Assembly (NCBI GenBank): GCA_018064385.1
Contig: JAGHVI010000003.1
Span: 1 to 11,363, forward strand
DNA length: 11,363 bases
Origin: Candidatus Minthenecus merdequi
Lineage (GTDB): Bacteria; Bacteroidota; Bacteroidia; Bacteroidales; Paludibacteraceae
Direction: 5' to 3'
Shown here one piece after another: positions 1 to 6,983 of the stretch. A program made the translations under genes and the position numbers. Numbering within the stretch: position 1 is the stretch's first letter; every line of letters begins with the position of its first letter. The notes beneath the pieces were generated by a model. That model worked only from the letters and a program-made list of their open reading frames with translations, did no database searches and was not told the origin of the DNA.

Positions 1-43
1 CAAAGCTTGATTGCTTTCGGTTTGTCGTCAGTTCAGTCGGTCA

Positions 44-57
44 CAATGCCCGCATTG
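44..57. repeat. Perfect palindrome, 6-bp arms
   Basis: CAATGC and GCATTG are separated by CC. The palindrome lies inside the outer inverted repeat pair at 9-15 and 74-80. It could be the tip of a larger RNA or DNA hairpin belonging to a repeat element that runs off the left edge, or a small regulator site. The two-base spacer is too short for a stable RNA loop unless the inner base pairs open. Confidence 0.5.
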
Positions 58-96
58 CTTCCTTCCTCCGCACAGCAATCTGCTAAAAATAAACTT

Positions 97-133
97 CAAA
101 ATCGTCTCAACCTAATTAATAGAACTACCCTAA
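97..133 (-). repeat. Dispersed repeat, copy A (extended form)
   Basis: Bases 97-126 match 6946-6975 at 29 of 30 positions in the same orientation; the one difference is A versus T in the AATTAATAG / AATTATTAG part. On the - strand the copy contains AGTTCTATTAATTAGG followed by TTGAGACGATTTTG. The similarity continues more weakly to 133, where the other copy has AAGGTGAG. Farther along the - strand come TTTTGAAGTTT (91-101) and TTGCTG (73-78), and the same two blocks recur in that order near the right end of the window at 11333-11343 and 11355-11360. Unlike the other copies, this one is not in sense orientation after a gene visible here. Confidence 0.85.
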
Positions 134-155
134 AAAGCAGTCATAATAAGAACCA

Positions 156-1307
156 ATGGATGATTTTACATTAAATGACCACTCGTCTAACCCTGGTAAA
201 AAAGGTTTTGCGGGCAATACGCGTCAGCAATTGCCAGTAGTAAACTGGTTGGCTGACATACCAGAAGCTCAGTGTGAGACTGATTTGGTGGAAGTGCAGT
301 TCAAGAATACACGCAAAGGCTATTACGTCAACAGTACCCATATTCCAATCGAAAAAGGTGATGTCGTGGTTGTTGAGTCTAATCTGGGACATGACATAGG
401 TGTTGTTACCCTGATGGGCAGGCTTGTTCTCGAACAAATCAAGAAGAACCGTATCAATATTGAACGTTATGAGATTCGCCGTGTCTATCGCAAAGTTAAG
501 GCGGTTGATATGGAGAAATACAACGAGGCTAAAGCTCGCGAGCAAGCCACAATGATTCGTGCTCGTCAGATTGCTAAAGACCTTAATCTTGCTATGAAAA
601 TCGGAGATGTTGAGTTTCAAGGTGACGGTTCAAAGGCTATTTTCTACTACATCGCTGACGAACGTGTTGATTTCAGACAACTCATCAAAGTCTTTGCTGA
701 AGAGTTCCGTGTACGTATCGAAATGAAACAAATCGGCGCTCGTCAAGAGGCAGGACGAATAGGAGGGATTGGTCCTTGTGGCAGAGAACTTTGCTGCACC
801 ACCTGGATGAGCAATTTCTCAAGTGTTTCGACTAATGCTGCCCGTTGTCAGGACCTCAGTACTAACCCTTTGAAACTGGCAGGTCAGTGTGCCAAAATTA
901 AATGTTGCGTCAATTTTGAGATGGCTATGTATCTAGATGCGCAGAAGGATTTTCCTCGTAAAGATATACATCTTGAAACCATTGAGGGAACTTGGTTTCT
1001 CTGCAAATCTGACACATTCCGCCGTTTACTGACTTACTCGTCCAGTCCTTCTGTGATGGCAAATTTGCAAACCATCAGTGTCGAACGTGCCCGCCAAGTA
1101 ATTGCTATGAACCTTAATGGTGAAAAACCAGAGACTCTCAGCATTGAAGAGGGTAAAGCTAAGCCTGTAGAATACCAAAATGTTGTTGGACAAGACAGTC
1201 TCACGCGTTTTGATAAGGACAAAAAACAAAGCCAACGTCGTAACAATCGCCGCCGAGACAACAACGCTAAGCGTCAGAACTCCCAAACAAATGAGAACAA
1301 GAACTGA
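156..1307 (+). CDS. ricT: RicT-like PSP1 C-terminal domain protein
   Basis: This 383-residue protein belongs to the PSP1/RicT (YaaT) family. The PSP1 core spans roughly residues 40-300 and carries the family's cysteine signature: GGIGPCGRELCC gives C208, C213 and C214, then C231 before QDLSTNP, then C245 and C250-C251 in GQCAKIKCC. In Bacillus subtilis, RicT with RicA and RicF carries [4Fe-4S] clusters and steers RNase Y; whether the Bacteroidota protein does this is unproven. After about residue 353 comes a basic, low-complexity tail rich in Arg, Asn, Lys and Gln, which may contact nucleic acid. The start at 156 gives a sensible N-terminus, although no Shine-Dalgarno site is visible, which is common in this phylum. 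gldH begins 10 bases after the stop, so the two are probably co-transcribed. The family call is firm; the function is inferred. Confidence 0.9.
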   Translation: MDDFTLNDHSSNPGKKGFAGNTRQQLPVVNWLADIPEAQCETDLVEVQFKNTRKGYYVNSTHIPIEKGDVVVVESNLGHDIGVVTLMGRLVLEQIKKNRINIERYEIRRVYRKVKAVDMEKYNEAKAREQATMIRARQIAKDLNLAMKIGDVEFQGDGSKAIFYYIADERVDFRQLIKVFAEEFRVRIEMKQIGARQEAGRIGGIGPCGRELCCTTWMSNFSSVSTNAARCQDLSTNPLKLAGQCAKIKCCVNFEMAMYLDAQKDFPRKDIHLETIEGTWFLCKSDTFRRLLTYSSSPSVMANLQTISVERARQVIAMNLNGEKPETLSIEEGKAKPVEYQNVVGQDSLTRFDKDKKQSQRRNNRRRDNNAKRQNSQTNENKN

Positions 1308-1317
1308 TGGTTGTTAT

Positions 1318-1785
1318 ATGAAATACATACACTTCATACTGATTACGTCTCTTTTGTTTTCTTGTAATAGAAACATCATTTTCGAAGAGACTCAATCTGT
1401 TGATTGCAATGGTTGGAGCATTGACTCAGTCGGCAGGTTTGAATTTGTGATTGAGGACACTGCACAGTTTTATGACATATCTTTCATTGTTCGCAATACA
1501 GGCGACTATGAATATCAAAATCTTTGGTTTTTCGTTGAGTATGTAAAACCAGATATGGCTTTTTCGAACGATACTGTTAACCTGTTTCTTGCTGATAATT
1601 TTGGACGTTGGGCAGGTTCAGGTATTGGCTCTATCTATTCGGCGACATACCTTTACCGTGATAGCATCAGATTCAATCAAACTGGAAAGTACCTGATGAA
1701 TATACGTCATGGAATGAGAACAGATTCTCTGAAAGGCATTGCTGACATAGGTTTGCAAATCAAAATTAGTGATGGGGAAGAATAA
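1318..1785 (+). CDS. gldH: GldH family lipoprotein
   Basis: This 155-residue protein starts at the ATG at 1318. The frame is open back to an ATG at 1180, but the chosen start puts a lipoprotein signal peptide at the N-terminus: a hydrophobic stretch (IHFILITSLLF) and a lipobox L-F-S-C with the lipidated Cys at residue 16. The body matches the GldH pattern: F-x-x-x-I-E-D, IVRNTGDYEYQNLW (57-70), a W-x-G-S-G segment near residue 98, then G-K-Y-x-x-x-I-R-H-G-M-R and IADIGLQI near the C-terminus. GldH is needed for gliding in Flavobacterium johnsoniae, but it is also present in non-gliding Bacteroidales, where its role is unclear; it should sit in a membrane, facing the periplasm. Its last 14 bases overlap trmB in another frame, suggesting translational coupling. 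Confidence 0.88.
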   Translation: MKYIHFILITSLLFSCNRNIIFEETQSVDCNGWSIDSVGRFEFVIEDTAQFYDISFIVRNTGDYEYQNLWFFVEYVKPDMAFSNDTVNLFLADNFGRWAGSGIGSIYSATYLYRDSIRFNQTGKYLMNIRHGMRTDSLKGIADIGLQIKISDGEE

Positions 1786-2527
1786 ACTGAAGAAGTTCTA
1801 TGAAATGGAACAACTCTCAAATGTGTTCCAGCTTTCTTATAACGAGATACTGCACAATGGCGCAACTTTTCCTATGAAAGGGCGTTGGCACGAGGATTAT
1901 TTTCATAACCAGAATCCTATAGTGTTGGAATTAGGTTGTGGTAAAGGCGAATATGCTGTCGGGCTTTCACAACGTTTTCCTAATCATAACTTTATCGGTG
2001 TTGACATCAAAGGTGCCAGGATGTGGACTGGTGCTACTGAGGCTGACCGTCTTGCTCTGAAAAACTGCGCCTTTTTGCGTACCGGCATAAGTGCAATTCC
2101 ATATTTCTTTGCTGAAAACGAGGTTGATGAACTTTGGATTACATTTGCCGACCCACAGATGAAAAAAGTCAATAAACGACTGACTTCGACAACTTTCCTG
2201 AAACTATACCGTCAGATAATGAAGGATAATGGTCGTGTTAATTTGAAAACCGATAGCCTTTTTCTCTACACATATACTAAACTGATGGCAGAAGCAAGTG
2301 GCCTCACCATTGAGATGGCTTGCGATAACCTCTACGAAACACATCTTCCTGACAACGAAAAATCTCTGACAGACATACGAACATTCTACGAACAAAACTG
2401 GCTTGACCGTGGAAAAACCATAAAATTCTTACGTTTTCGTCTTGACGCTTCGTCTCGTTTAGTTGAACCTGATGTTGAGATTGAAAGAGATGACTATACC
2501 GTAAAGAAACGCAGTTCCAACGAATGA
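1772..2527 (+). CDS. trmB: tRNA (guanine(46)-N7)-methyltransferase
   Basis: TrmB transfers a methyl group from S-adenosylmethionine to N7 of G46 in the variable loop of tRNA. The 251-residue protein has a class I methyltransferase fold: motif I ELGCGKGEY (53-61), GVDIKG (76-81), FADPQMKK (125-132, the FPDPW-x-KKRH motif of the family in altered form), LKTD (158-161) and a terminal T-x-Y-E (204-207). The chosen start is the ATG at 1772, giving MGKNKL, a usual N-terminus in Bacteroidota. A GTG directly before it at 1769 could add one residue. The gene overlaps the end of gldH by 14 bases and the start of umuD by 4 bases (ATGA), so it is embedded in an operon. Confidence 0.95.
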   Translation: MGKNKLKKFYEMEQLSNVFQLSYNEILHNGATFPMKGRWHEDYFHNQNPIVLELGCGKGEYAVGLSQRFPNHNFIGVDIKGARMWTGATEADRLALKNCAFLRTGISAIPYFFAENEVDELWITFADPQMKKVNKRLTSTTFLKLYRQIMKDNGRVNLKTDSLFLYTYTKLMAEASGLTIEMACDNLYETHLPDNEKSLTDIRTFYEQNWLDRGKTIKFLRFRLDASSRLVEPDVEIERDDYTVKKRSSNE

Positions 2528-2958
2528 AAATTACCTCAATTTCAGACACCGACCAGCAGAGTCTCGAACTTGAACTTGCCGATGCTGTTCATGCGGGTTT
2601 TCCTTCCCCTGCTGCAGACTATTCTGGCGAACGTATTGACATCGTTCGCGAGATGAACCATCACCCCGAGACTACTTTTTATGCGCGTGTCCGTGGTGAG
2701 TCAATGGTTGATGCAGGCATATTCGATGGCGATATTCTGGTTGTTGACCGTAGTCTTTTGCCTCAAAATGGTGATTTTGTTATAGCCACCATAGATGGCG
2801 AATTTATGCTGAAGGAGTACCAACTTGACAAAAATGGTAATGGGGCATGGTTAATACCGCACAACGACCACTACAAACCTATCCACGTTACAGTTGAAAA
2901 CGAGTTCCTTGTCTGGGGCGTTGTTACATACAATATACATAAAGTATGTATGCATTAG
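2524..2958 (+). CDS. umuD: UmuD, self-cleaving subunit of DNA polymerase V
   Basis: This 144-residue member of the LexA/signal-peptidase family (S24) is the accessory subunit of translesion polymerase V. The Ala24-Gly25 bond in AGFPSPAAD is the expected self-cleavage site, and its position matches the Cys24-Gly25 site of E. coli UmuD. The catalytic Ser60 lies in GESM and Lys97 in FMLKEY, the same numbers as in E. coli. RecA filaments on damaged DNA should trigger cleavage to UmuD'. There is no DNA-binding N-terminal domain, so it is not LexA. The start codon overlaps the trmB stop (ATGA), and the end overlaps umuC by 13 bases. There is no room for a dedicated promoter in an intergenic gap, so expression would come from the upstream operon or from a site inside trmB. 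Confidence 0.95.
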   Translation: MKITSISDTDQQSLELELADAVHAGFPSPAADYSGERIDIVREMNHHPETTFYARVRGESMVDAGIFDGDILVVDRSLLPQNGDFVIATIDGEFMLKEYQLDKNGNGAWLIPHNDHYKPIHVTVENEFLVWGVVTYNIHKVCMH

Positions 2959-4199
2959 TTGATTGCAATAACTTTTTTGTTTCGTGCGAGCGGGTTTTCC
3001 GTCCTGATTTGGAAGGGAAGCCCGTTGTTGTTATGTCAGGTAATGACGGCTGTATAATTGCACGCTCGAACGAGGCAAAGGCTCTTGGGCTGAAGATGGG
3101 TGATCCGGTTTTTAAGGTTCGTGATTTGATTAAAAGTGAGAATGTCTATTGCTTTTCCTCAAATTTTTCACTCTATGGAGACCTCTCTTCTCGTGTTATG
3201 ACTATTCTTGGGCGACATACTAATCTCTTGCAACAGTATTCAATAGACGAGGCATTTCTTAATATTGACCATCTTCCTTTGACTGAGTGCAAACCATATT
3301 GCGAACAGATTGTCCGTGAGATTCGCAGGGGGGTTGGCATACCTGTGTCTATAGGTATAGCCTCGTCCAAGACATTGGCAAAAATTGCTTCAAAATATGC
3401 AAAGAAATATTCTGGATACAATGGAGTTTGTCAGATTCTTACGGAAGAACAACGTATCAAAGCTATTGCGGCGTTCCCTATTGAGGATGTGTGGGGAATA
3501 GGTCGTAGAAATTACAAGAAATTGATTTGCGAAGGTGTACGTACCGCTGGCGACCTTGCAGCCAAAAACGAGCAGTGGATTGCTAACGCATTCTCAAAAC
3601 CAGGCATCCAGACGTGGCTGGAACTTCGAGGTACAGATGCTATTACTTTTGACGAATTGCCCGAAAAGACGACTATAACTGTCTCGCGCACTTTTTCGTC
3701 TGCTATTTCGGATAGGAAGCAACTTGAAGGAGAATTAAGTAATTTTATGTCATCCTGCTGTTCAAAAATCCGACGTCAACACTCAGTTTGTGCTCAGTTT
3801 GTTGTTTTTGTAGGGACTTCACGTTTCGCCGATGGTGGTGCAAACTATCTTTCCGATGTTATCACTTTGCCCGTTCCTACTAATAACCTTCAGGAACTTC
3901 TCGGTCACATGCTCTCAGCTTTTCGCAGTCAGTTTATTGGAGGAATTCAATACAAAAGAGGAGGTGTGATTATGACACAACTTGTCAACGAATCAGATGT
4001 TCAAGCTGATCTTTTTGATACCCGTGACCGCGACAAAGATGCGCGCCTTCAGAATACCATTGACAATATCAACAACCGTTTTGGGAGAAATCAGATACGT
4101 TTTGCAACTCAAAACAACTCAGAGGACAATTACAAAAACGTCTGCCTCAGTCCTCATTACTCCACCAAACTTGACGATATTGTTATCGTAAAGGCTTGA
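2946..4199 (+). CDS. umuC: UmuC, Y-family translesion DNA polymerase V
   Basis: This 417-residue catalytic subunit of polymerase V is close in length to E. coli UmuC. The N-terminal palm motif YALVDCNNFF holds metal-binding Asp6, with Phe11 at the likely steric-gate position (Tyr in E. coli). SIDEAF (99-104) holds catalytic Asp101 and Glu102. The little-finger domain covers roughly residues 240-350. QADLF (353-357) fits the beta-clamp binding consensus. The C-terminus ends in LSPHYSTKLDDIVIV, similar to other Bacteroidota UmuC proteins. The start overlaps the end of umuD by 13 bases, so the two subunits should be made together. The gene is intact, with no frameshift, and converges on the secreted-protein gene, leaving 42 bases between their stops. 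Confidence 0.95.
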   Translation: MYALVDCNNFFVSCERVFRPDLEGKPVVVMSGNDGCIIARSNEAKALGLKMGDPVFKVRDLIKSENVYCFSSNFSLYGDLSSRVMTILGRHTNLLQQYSIDEAFLNIDHLPLTECKPYCEQIVREIRRGVGIPVSIGIASSKTLAKIASKYAKKYSGYNGVCQILTEEQRIKAIAAFPIEDVWGIGRRNYKKLICEGVRTAGDLAAKNEQWIANAFSKPGIQTWLELRGTDAITFDELPEKTTITVSRTFSSAISDRKQLEGELSNFMSSCCSKIRRQHSVCAQFVVFVGTSRFADGGANYLSDVITLPVPTNNLQELLGHMLSAFRSQFIGGIQYKRGGVIMTQLVNESDVQADLFDTRDRDKDARLQNTIDNINNRFGRNQIRFATQNNSEDNYKNVCLSPHYSTKLDDIVIVKA

Positions 4200-4211
4200 A
4201 CTATTACTTGT

Positions 4212-4234
4212 GGTAAATTCATAGAACTCACCTT
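4212..4234 (-). repeat. Dispersed repeat core, copy C, with hairpin
   Basis: Read on the - strand, AAGGTGAGTTCTA is followed by TGAATTTACC. Arms GGTGAGTT and AATTTACC (loop CTATG) pair over all 8 positions in RNA if two G-U wobbles are allowed. The hairpin starts 9 bases after the stop codon of the secreted-protein gene, in the sense direction. Read on the + strand it is also in the 3' tail of the umuC transcript, but there the wobble pairs become A-C mismatches and the fold is weaker. No T-run follows on either strand, so it is not a classic intrinsic terminator. It may act as a 3' end or stability element. Confidence 0.7.
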
Positions 4235-4260
4235 ATAGAACTCATTTATAGAATTTTGTC
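4221..4260. repeat. Three tandem ATAGAA units at convergent gene ends
   Basis: Three head-to-tail units begin with ATAGAA: ATAGAACTCACCTT (4221-4234), ATAGAACTCATTT (4235-4247) and ATAGAATTTTGTC (4248-4260). The first two share ATAGAACTCA. The second unit contains the secreted-protein stop codon (complement of 4242-4244), and the third encodes that protein's final residues up to K-F-Y-K. The array therefore reaches from the intergenic spacer into the end of the reading frame. It overlaps the dispersed-repeat core. Confidence 0.7.
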
Positions 4261-6926
4261 GTGCACCGTTCTGCATTTATAAAATAAAATCCAGGCACCA
4301 ACGATGGAAGTTCCAACCATGGGCCATCTTTAGTGTTCCATTCGCAGACAACCTTGCCCTCGAAATTAATCACACGTACAGGGACGTTACTATTCTCAAA
4401 ACCAACAAGAAATATCTTGTTGCCAAGTACCATAATACATCTGCCGTATTTGTCTTTTTCTGGGACAACCTTGTCACGCATTATAGTGAAACGGTCATTC
4501 TCGCCAAGCGTAGAGCCCAAAAATGTGTACGATTCACCAGCAATGATGTCAGTAAACTCTTGAGTTTTAGCATCGAATAGATAGAGTTTGTTGTATCTGC
4601 TATCCAGTCCGTTTGTATTGAATCTTATTGTATATAGTTCTCCATCGCGTGCTGCCTTGAAGCCTATTCTTTGAGCAACGATTGATTGCTCAACATTGAC
4701 GTATGCCTTGCCCCAGGAAGTGGTTGCATAGAGTTGAGGCATACATGTATCGCCTGTCCATTTCGTACCGTCATAGCCATCATCGTATTGTTCCGAACAA
4801 AAATCAGCATCCATAAGAACAAGAGTGTCAGAATATCCACTTTGTCCAGTGACGGATATTTTGAGCATATTGAATAGTGTATTTTCATAGTCGGACGAAA
4901 TAGTCTTGTCGTAATCTATTTTGATGACACTTTGGTCGGACAATGCTTTTGCAAAGAGAGAGTGACCAGGCATCCAATAGCCATAACCCATTGTATATGC
5001 TGTATATTTTGGCAAAGTGCGGTATTGACCACCAACAAAATCAAAGAGTTCTGAGTTCATATTCTCAAATTCCAAGCCGTTGATGTTGATAGGTGCATTG
5101 TAACTATTGGTTATAAAATTGCGTCCGATAATATCACCTATGGCAAGTGAACGGCTGAGAGTTAATGACTTATCTCCGCTTATGAGCTTTCCGTCAACTA
5201 CATATTTATTAGGAATTGTGTCAGTTATGAGATAACCTACGAAAGAATCAAGTTGGAATTTCTGACCAGACCTTCTCTGCCATCCATCCTGCCAAGTTTT
5301 GATATTCATTTTATTAGTAGTACTACGCAACGTGCCTTTGTCCAACGTTATGCCATGGCTACACCAAACAGTGTCGTGACCAAGAATAGAGTGGTCAAGG
5401 TACATTTCGACTGTTGCAATAGGATTTCCTTCCCCAAAAATAACCTGTGCACTGCTGTTTTTGTCTGCCTTGAGATAAAGACCTGTTTCGCTTCCGAAAT
5501 TCTCAATACTACCTTCAACAACCAATTGCCCTTCAGGCTCGATGGTGAGACTGCCGTTGGCATAAATCTTCAACCCTTTGCAATGAGCCTTTTCTCCGTT
5601 ACGCACTATACAATGATTTACTATGTTGACTTTGTAGTTCCCGATATTGCTTGCAAGGTCGTTGCGTGACCAACAGTTGACGTCATTCCAATTGCCTTGG
5701 TTGACAAAGTCAAGTTCTCCAGTGTAAATGTTGATTTCGTGGGTGATGGAATTTGACACCATTCCGGCTGCCTTGGCAACTGCTGTGATGTGAATTGTTC
5801 CCTCGTTATAGCAGCAGATTGTTGTGTCGTTAATCACCTTGGCAATGTGCTGTTCGCTCTCAGGAACAGTAAAAACATAGTGTGCTGTGTCTCCATAATT
5901 GGATGTAACACACATTTTCAAAGAGCGGTCACAAGTCGTGGAGGTTATGACTTTATGACTATTTATATTGCTGATGACATTTTCGTCCCAAGCTATTGTA
6001 GGTTGAACGGCTGGAATGTTAATTGTTGTGTCACTGGAAGCTTCATAATAATTGTCTGAACCTGCAACAGTTGCAGTCAGACGCACCTTGCCTGCACTAT
6101 GTATATGAAGGATGTTCCCAGTCCTCACTTCTGCTATGAGTGGGTTGCTTGAAACTATTATCACAGAGTCCTCATCATCTGGATAATTCAGCTTCAACGG
6201 CAAATCGCCAATAAGGTTATTGATATTGTCAAAATCAGTGCTGTCCCACGATATTATCCTACTACCTTTCACTACATTGAAACGCACTATACTATCGTTA
6301 TGCAGATACGTTAAGCTGGTGGCTTTATAGTTTTCTGTAGAGTCTATTTTTGCGGTGATGAATATTCCTGTTCCAACGTTTGTGGCAGTCATTATGTCTG
6401 TGTTTTGGTCAATTTGGACACAGGCGGAAGGACTTGAAAGGTTGTCTGACGAGGAAAAAGTCACGTCCATCGATGGTCGATCTGTATTGCCGTGAATGGC
6501 AGAAAGTCGAACAGAACTTCCACAAGTCATATCACTCAAAACGCAGTTCCACTGCAGCGAAGGTGTAATTTTTCGTGTCTTTATGTATGTGGTTATTTCT
6601 GTGTCGTCATATTCCGACATACCACTGATAACTGCCTTGATGAAAATCTTGCCTTGTGTCTGCTCGTTGTCGCCTGCATAGTGATTCAGCACTGTAATGA
6701 CATTGCCATTTATGGCTATATATTGCGCCATAGCGGGGTCTTGCAGTTCGTATGATACGCTATACTGCTGAATTGTTGCAGATCTTACGCTTATGGTTTC
6801 GCTTGCTAAATAGTCAATCGTCAATGGAACAGGAATATCCCATGTAAATGTCCCTTGAGGAGGTTCAACTGCAAAAACTCTCAGCATTATTGATAGTGCC
6901 AATAGTGTGATAATAAGATGTTTCAT
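4242..6926 (-). CDS. Large secreted Ig-like repeat protein with T9SS-type tail
   Basis: This 894-residue protein of unknown function starts at the ATG at 6926; an upstream in-frame ATG at 6959 would add 11 mostly polar residues. The chosen start gives a clean signal peptide, MKHLIITLLALSIMLRVFA, with likely cleavage before VEPP. Residues 25-400 appear to hold four beta-rich Ig-like units, several opening with a similar motif: TFTWD (26-30), PSLQW (122-126), RIISWD (223-228) and PTIAWD (309-314). Residues 410-480 (GNWNDVNCWS, then LTIEPEGQLVVEGSIENFG) resemble the beta-solenoid-like segment common in Bacteroidota surface proteins. The last 70 residues, with VPVRVINFEGKVV and LVPGFYFINAE before a basic K-F-Y-K end, resemble a type A T9SS sorting domain. 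It is probably exported and then anchored or released at the cell surface. It lies 53 bases after polA and may share its transcript. No enzymatic motif was recognised. Confidence 0.8.
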   Translation of the reverse strand: MKHLIITLLALSIMLRVFAVEPPQGTFTWDIPVPLTIDYLASETISVRSATIQQYSVSYELQDPAMAQYIAINGNVITVLNHYAGDNEQTQGKIFIKAVISGMSEYDDTEITTYIKTRKITPSLQWNCVLSDMTCGSSVRLSAIHGNTDRPSMDVTFSSSDNLSSPSACVQIDQNTDIMTATNVGTGIFITAKIDSTENYKATSLTYLHNDSIVRFNVVKGSRIISWDSTDFDNINNLIGDLPLKLNYPDDEDSVIIVSSNPLIAEVRTGNILHIHSAGKVRLTATVAGSDNYYEASSDTTINIPAVQPTIAWDENVISNINSHKVITSTTCDRSLKMCVTSNYGDTAHYVFTVPESEQHIAKVINDTTICCYNEGTIHITAVAKAAGMVSNSITHEINIYTGELDFVNQGNWNDVNCWSRNDLASNIGNYKVNIVNHCIVRNGEKAHCKGLKIYANGSLTIEPEGQLVVEGSIENFGSETGLYLKADKNSSAQVIFGEGNPIATVEMYLDHSILGHDTVWCSHGITLDKGTLRSTTNKMNIKTWQDGWQRRSGQKFQLDSFVGYLITDTIPNKYVVDGKLISGDKSLTLSRSLAIGDIIGRNFITNSYNAPININGLEFENMNSELFDFVGGQYRTLPKYTAYTMGYGYWMPGHSLFAKALSDQSVIKIDYDKTISSDYENTLFNMLKISVTGQSGYSDTLVLMDADFCSEQYDDGYDGTKWTGDTCMPQLYATTSWGKAYVNVEQSIVAQRIGFKAARDGELYTIRFNTNGLDSRYNKLYLFDAKTQEFTDIIAGESYTFLGSTLGENDRFTIMRDKVVPEKDKYGRCIMVLGNKIFLVGFENSNVPVRVINFEGKVVCEWNTKDGPWLELPSLVPGFYFINAERCTTKFYK

Positions 6927-6945
6927 ATTGAATTTATTTTTTTTA

Positions 6946-6983
6946 CAAAATCGTCTCAACCTAATTATTAGAACTCACCTTAA
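6946..6983 (-). repeat. Dispersed repeat, copy B (extended form), after polA
   Basis: Read on the - strand, the copy begins with the polA stop codon context TTAAGGTGAGTTCTA, continues AATAATTAGG and then TTGAGACGATTTTG. Bases 6946-6975 match 97-126 at 29 of 30 positions. This copy cannot form the 8-bp hairpin of copies C and D; instead CTAAT and ATTAG form a short inverted repeat around a single base. It fills most of the 53-base gap between polA and the secreted-protein gene, so it forms most of that gene's leader if the two are co-transcribed. No TAnnTTTG box was found in the gap. Confidence 0.85.

Larger units (their letters stand above)
1..155. other. Non-coding region upstream of ricT with inverted repeats
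   Basis: No convincing gene is visible here. GATTGCT at 9-15 is the exact reverse complement of AGCAATC at 74-80. Between them lies a perfect 6-bp palindrome, CAATGC (44-49) and GCATTG (52-57) separated by CC, so the first 80 bases could fold into a long imperfect hairpin. Positions 97-133 are a dispersed repeat copy (separate entry). No TAnnTTTG promoter box or Shine-Dalgarno sequence was found ahead of ricT, so its promoter may lie beyond the left edge or be weak. One frame is open from base 1 to a stop at 172-174. It runs through the repeats and overlaps ricT, so it is judged non-coding. Confidence 0.6.

Noticed and set aside
1..174. Open frame on the + strand from the left edge to a stop at 172-174, possibly the tail of an upstream gene
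   Set aside because: It runs through the inverted repeats and the dispersed repeat, overlaps ricT, and its translation shows no recognisable domain or likeness to an expected neighbour such as a HolB C-terminus. An upstream gene tail cannot be fully excluded.
1180..1317. Longer gldH start at 1180
   Set aside because: It would overlap ricT by 128 bases and bury the lipoprotein signal peptide that begins at 1318.
2400..2523. Possible SOS (LexA) box ahead of umuD
   Set aside because: The stretch lies within trmB. I saw no convincing palindromic operator and no well-defined consensus for this phylum to test against.
4200..4241. Classic bidirectional intrinsic terminator between umuC and the secreted-protein gene
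   Set aside because: A hairpin exists, but no T-run follows it on either strand, so it was listed as a repeat hairpin instead.
5253..5669. 138-codon open frame on the + strand opposite the secreted-protein gene
   Set aside because: It is antisense to a long continuous frame with signal peptide and domain structure, and has no recognisable domain of its own.
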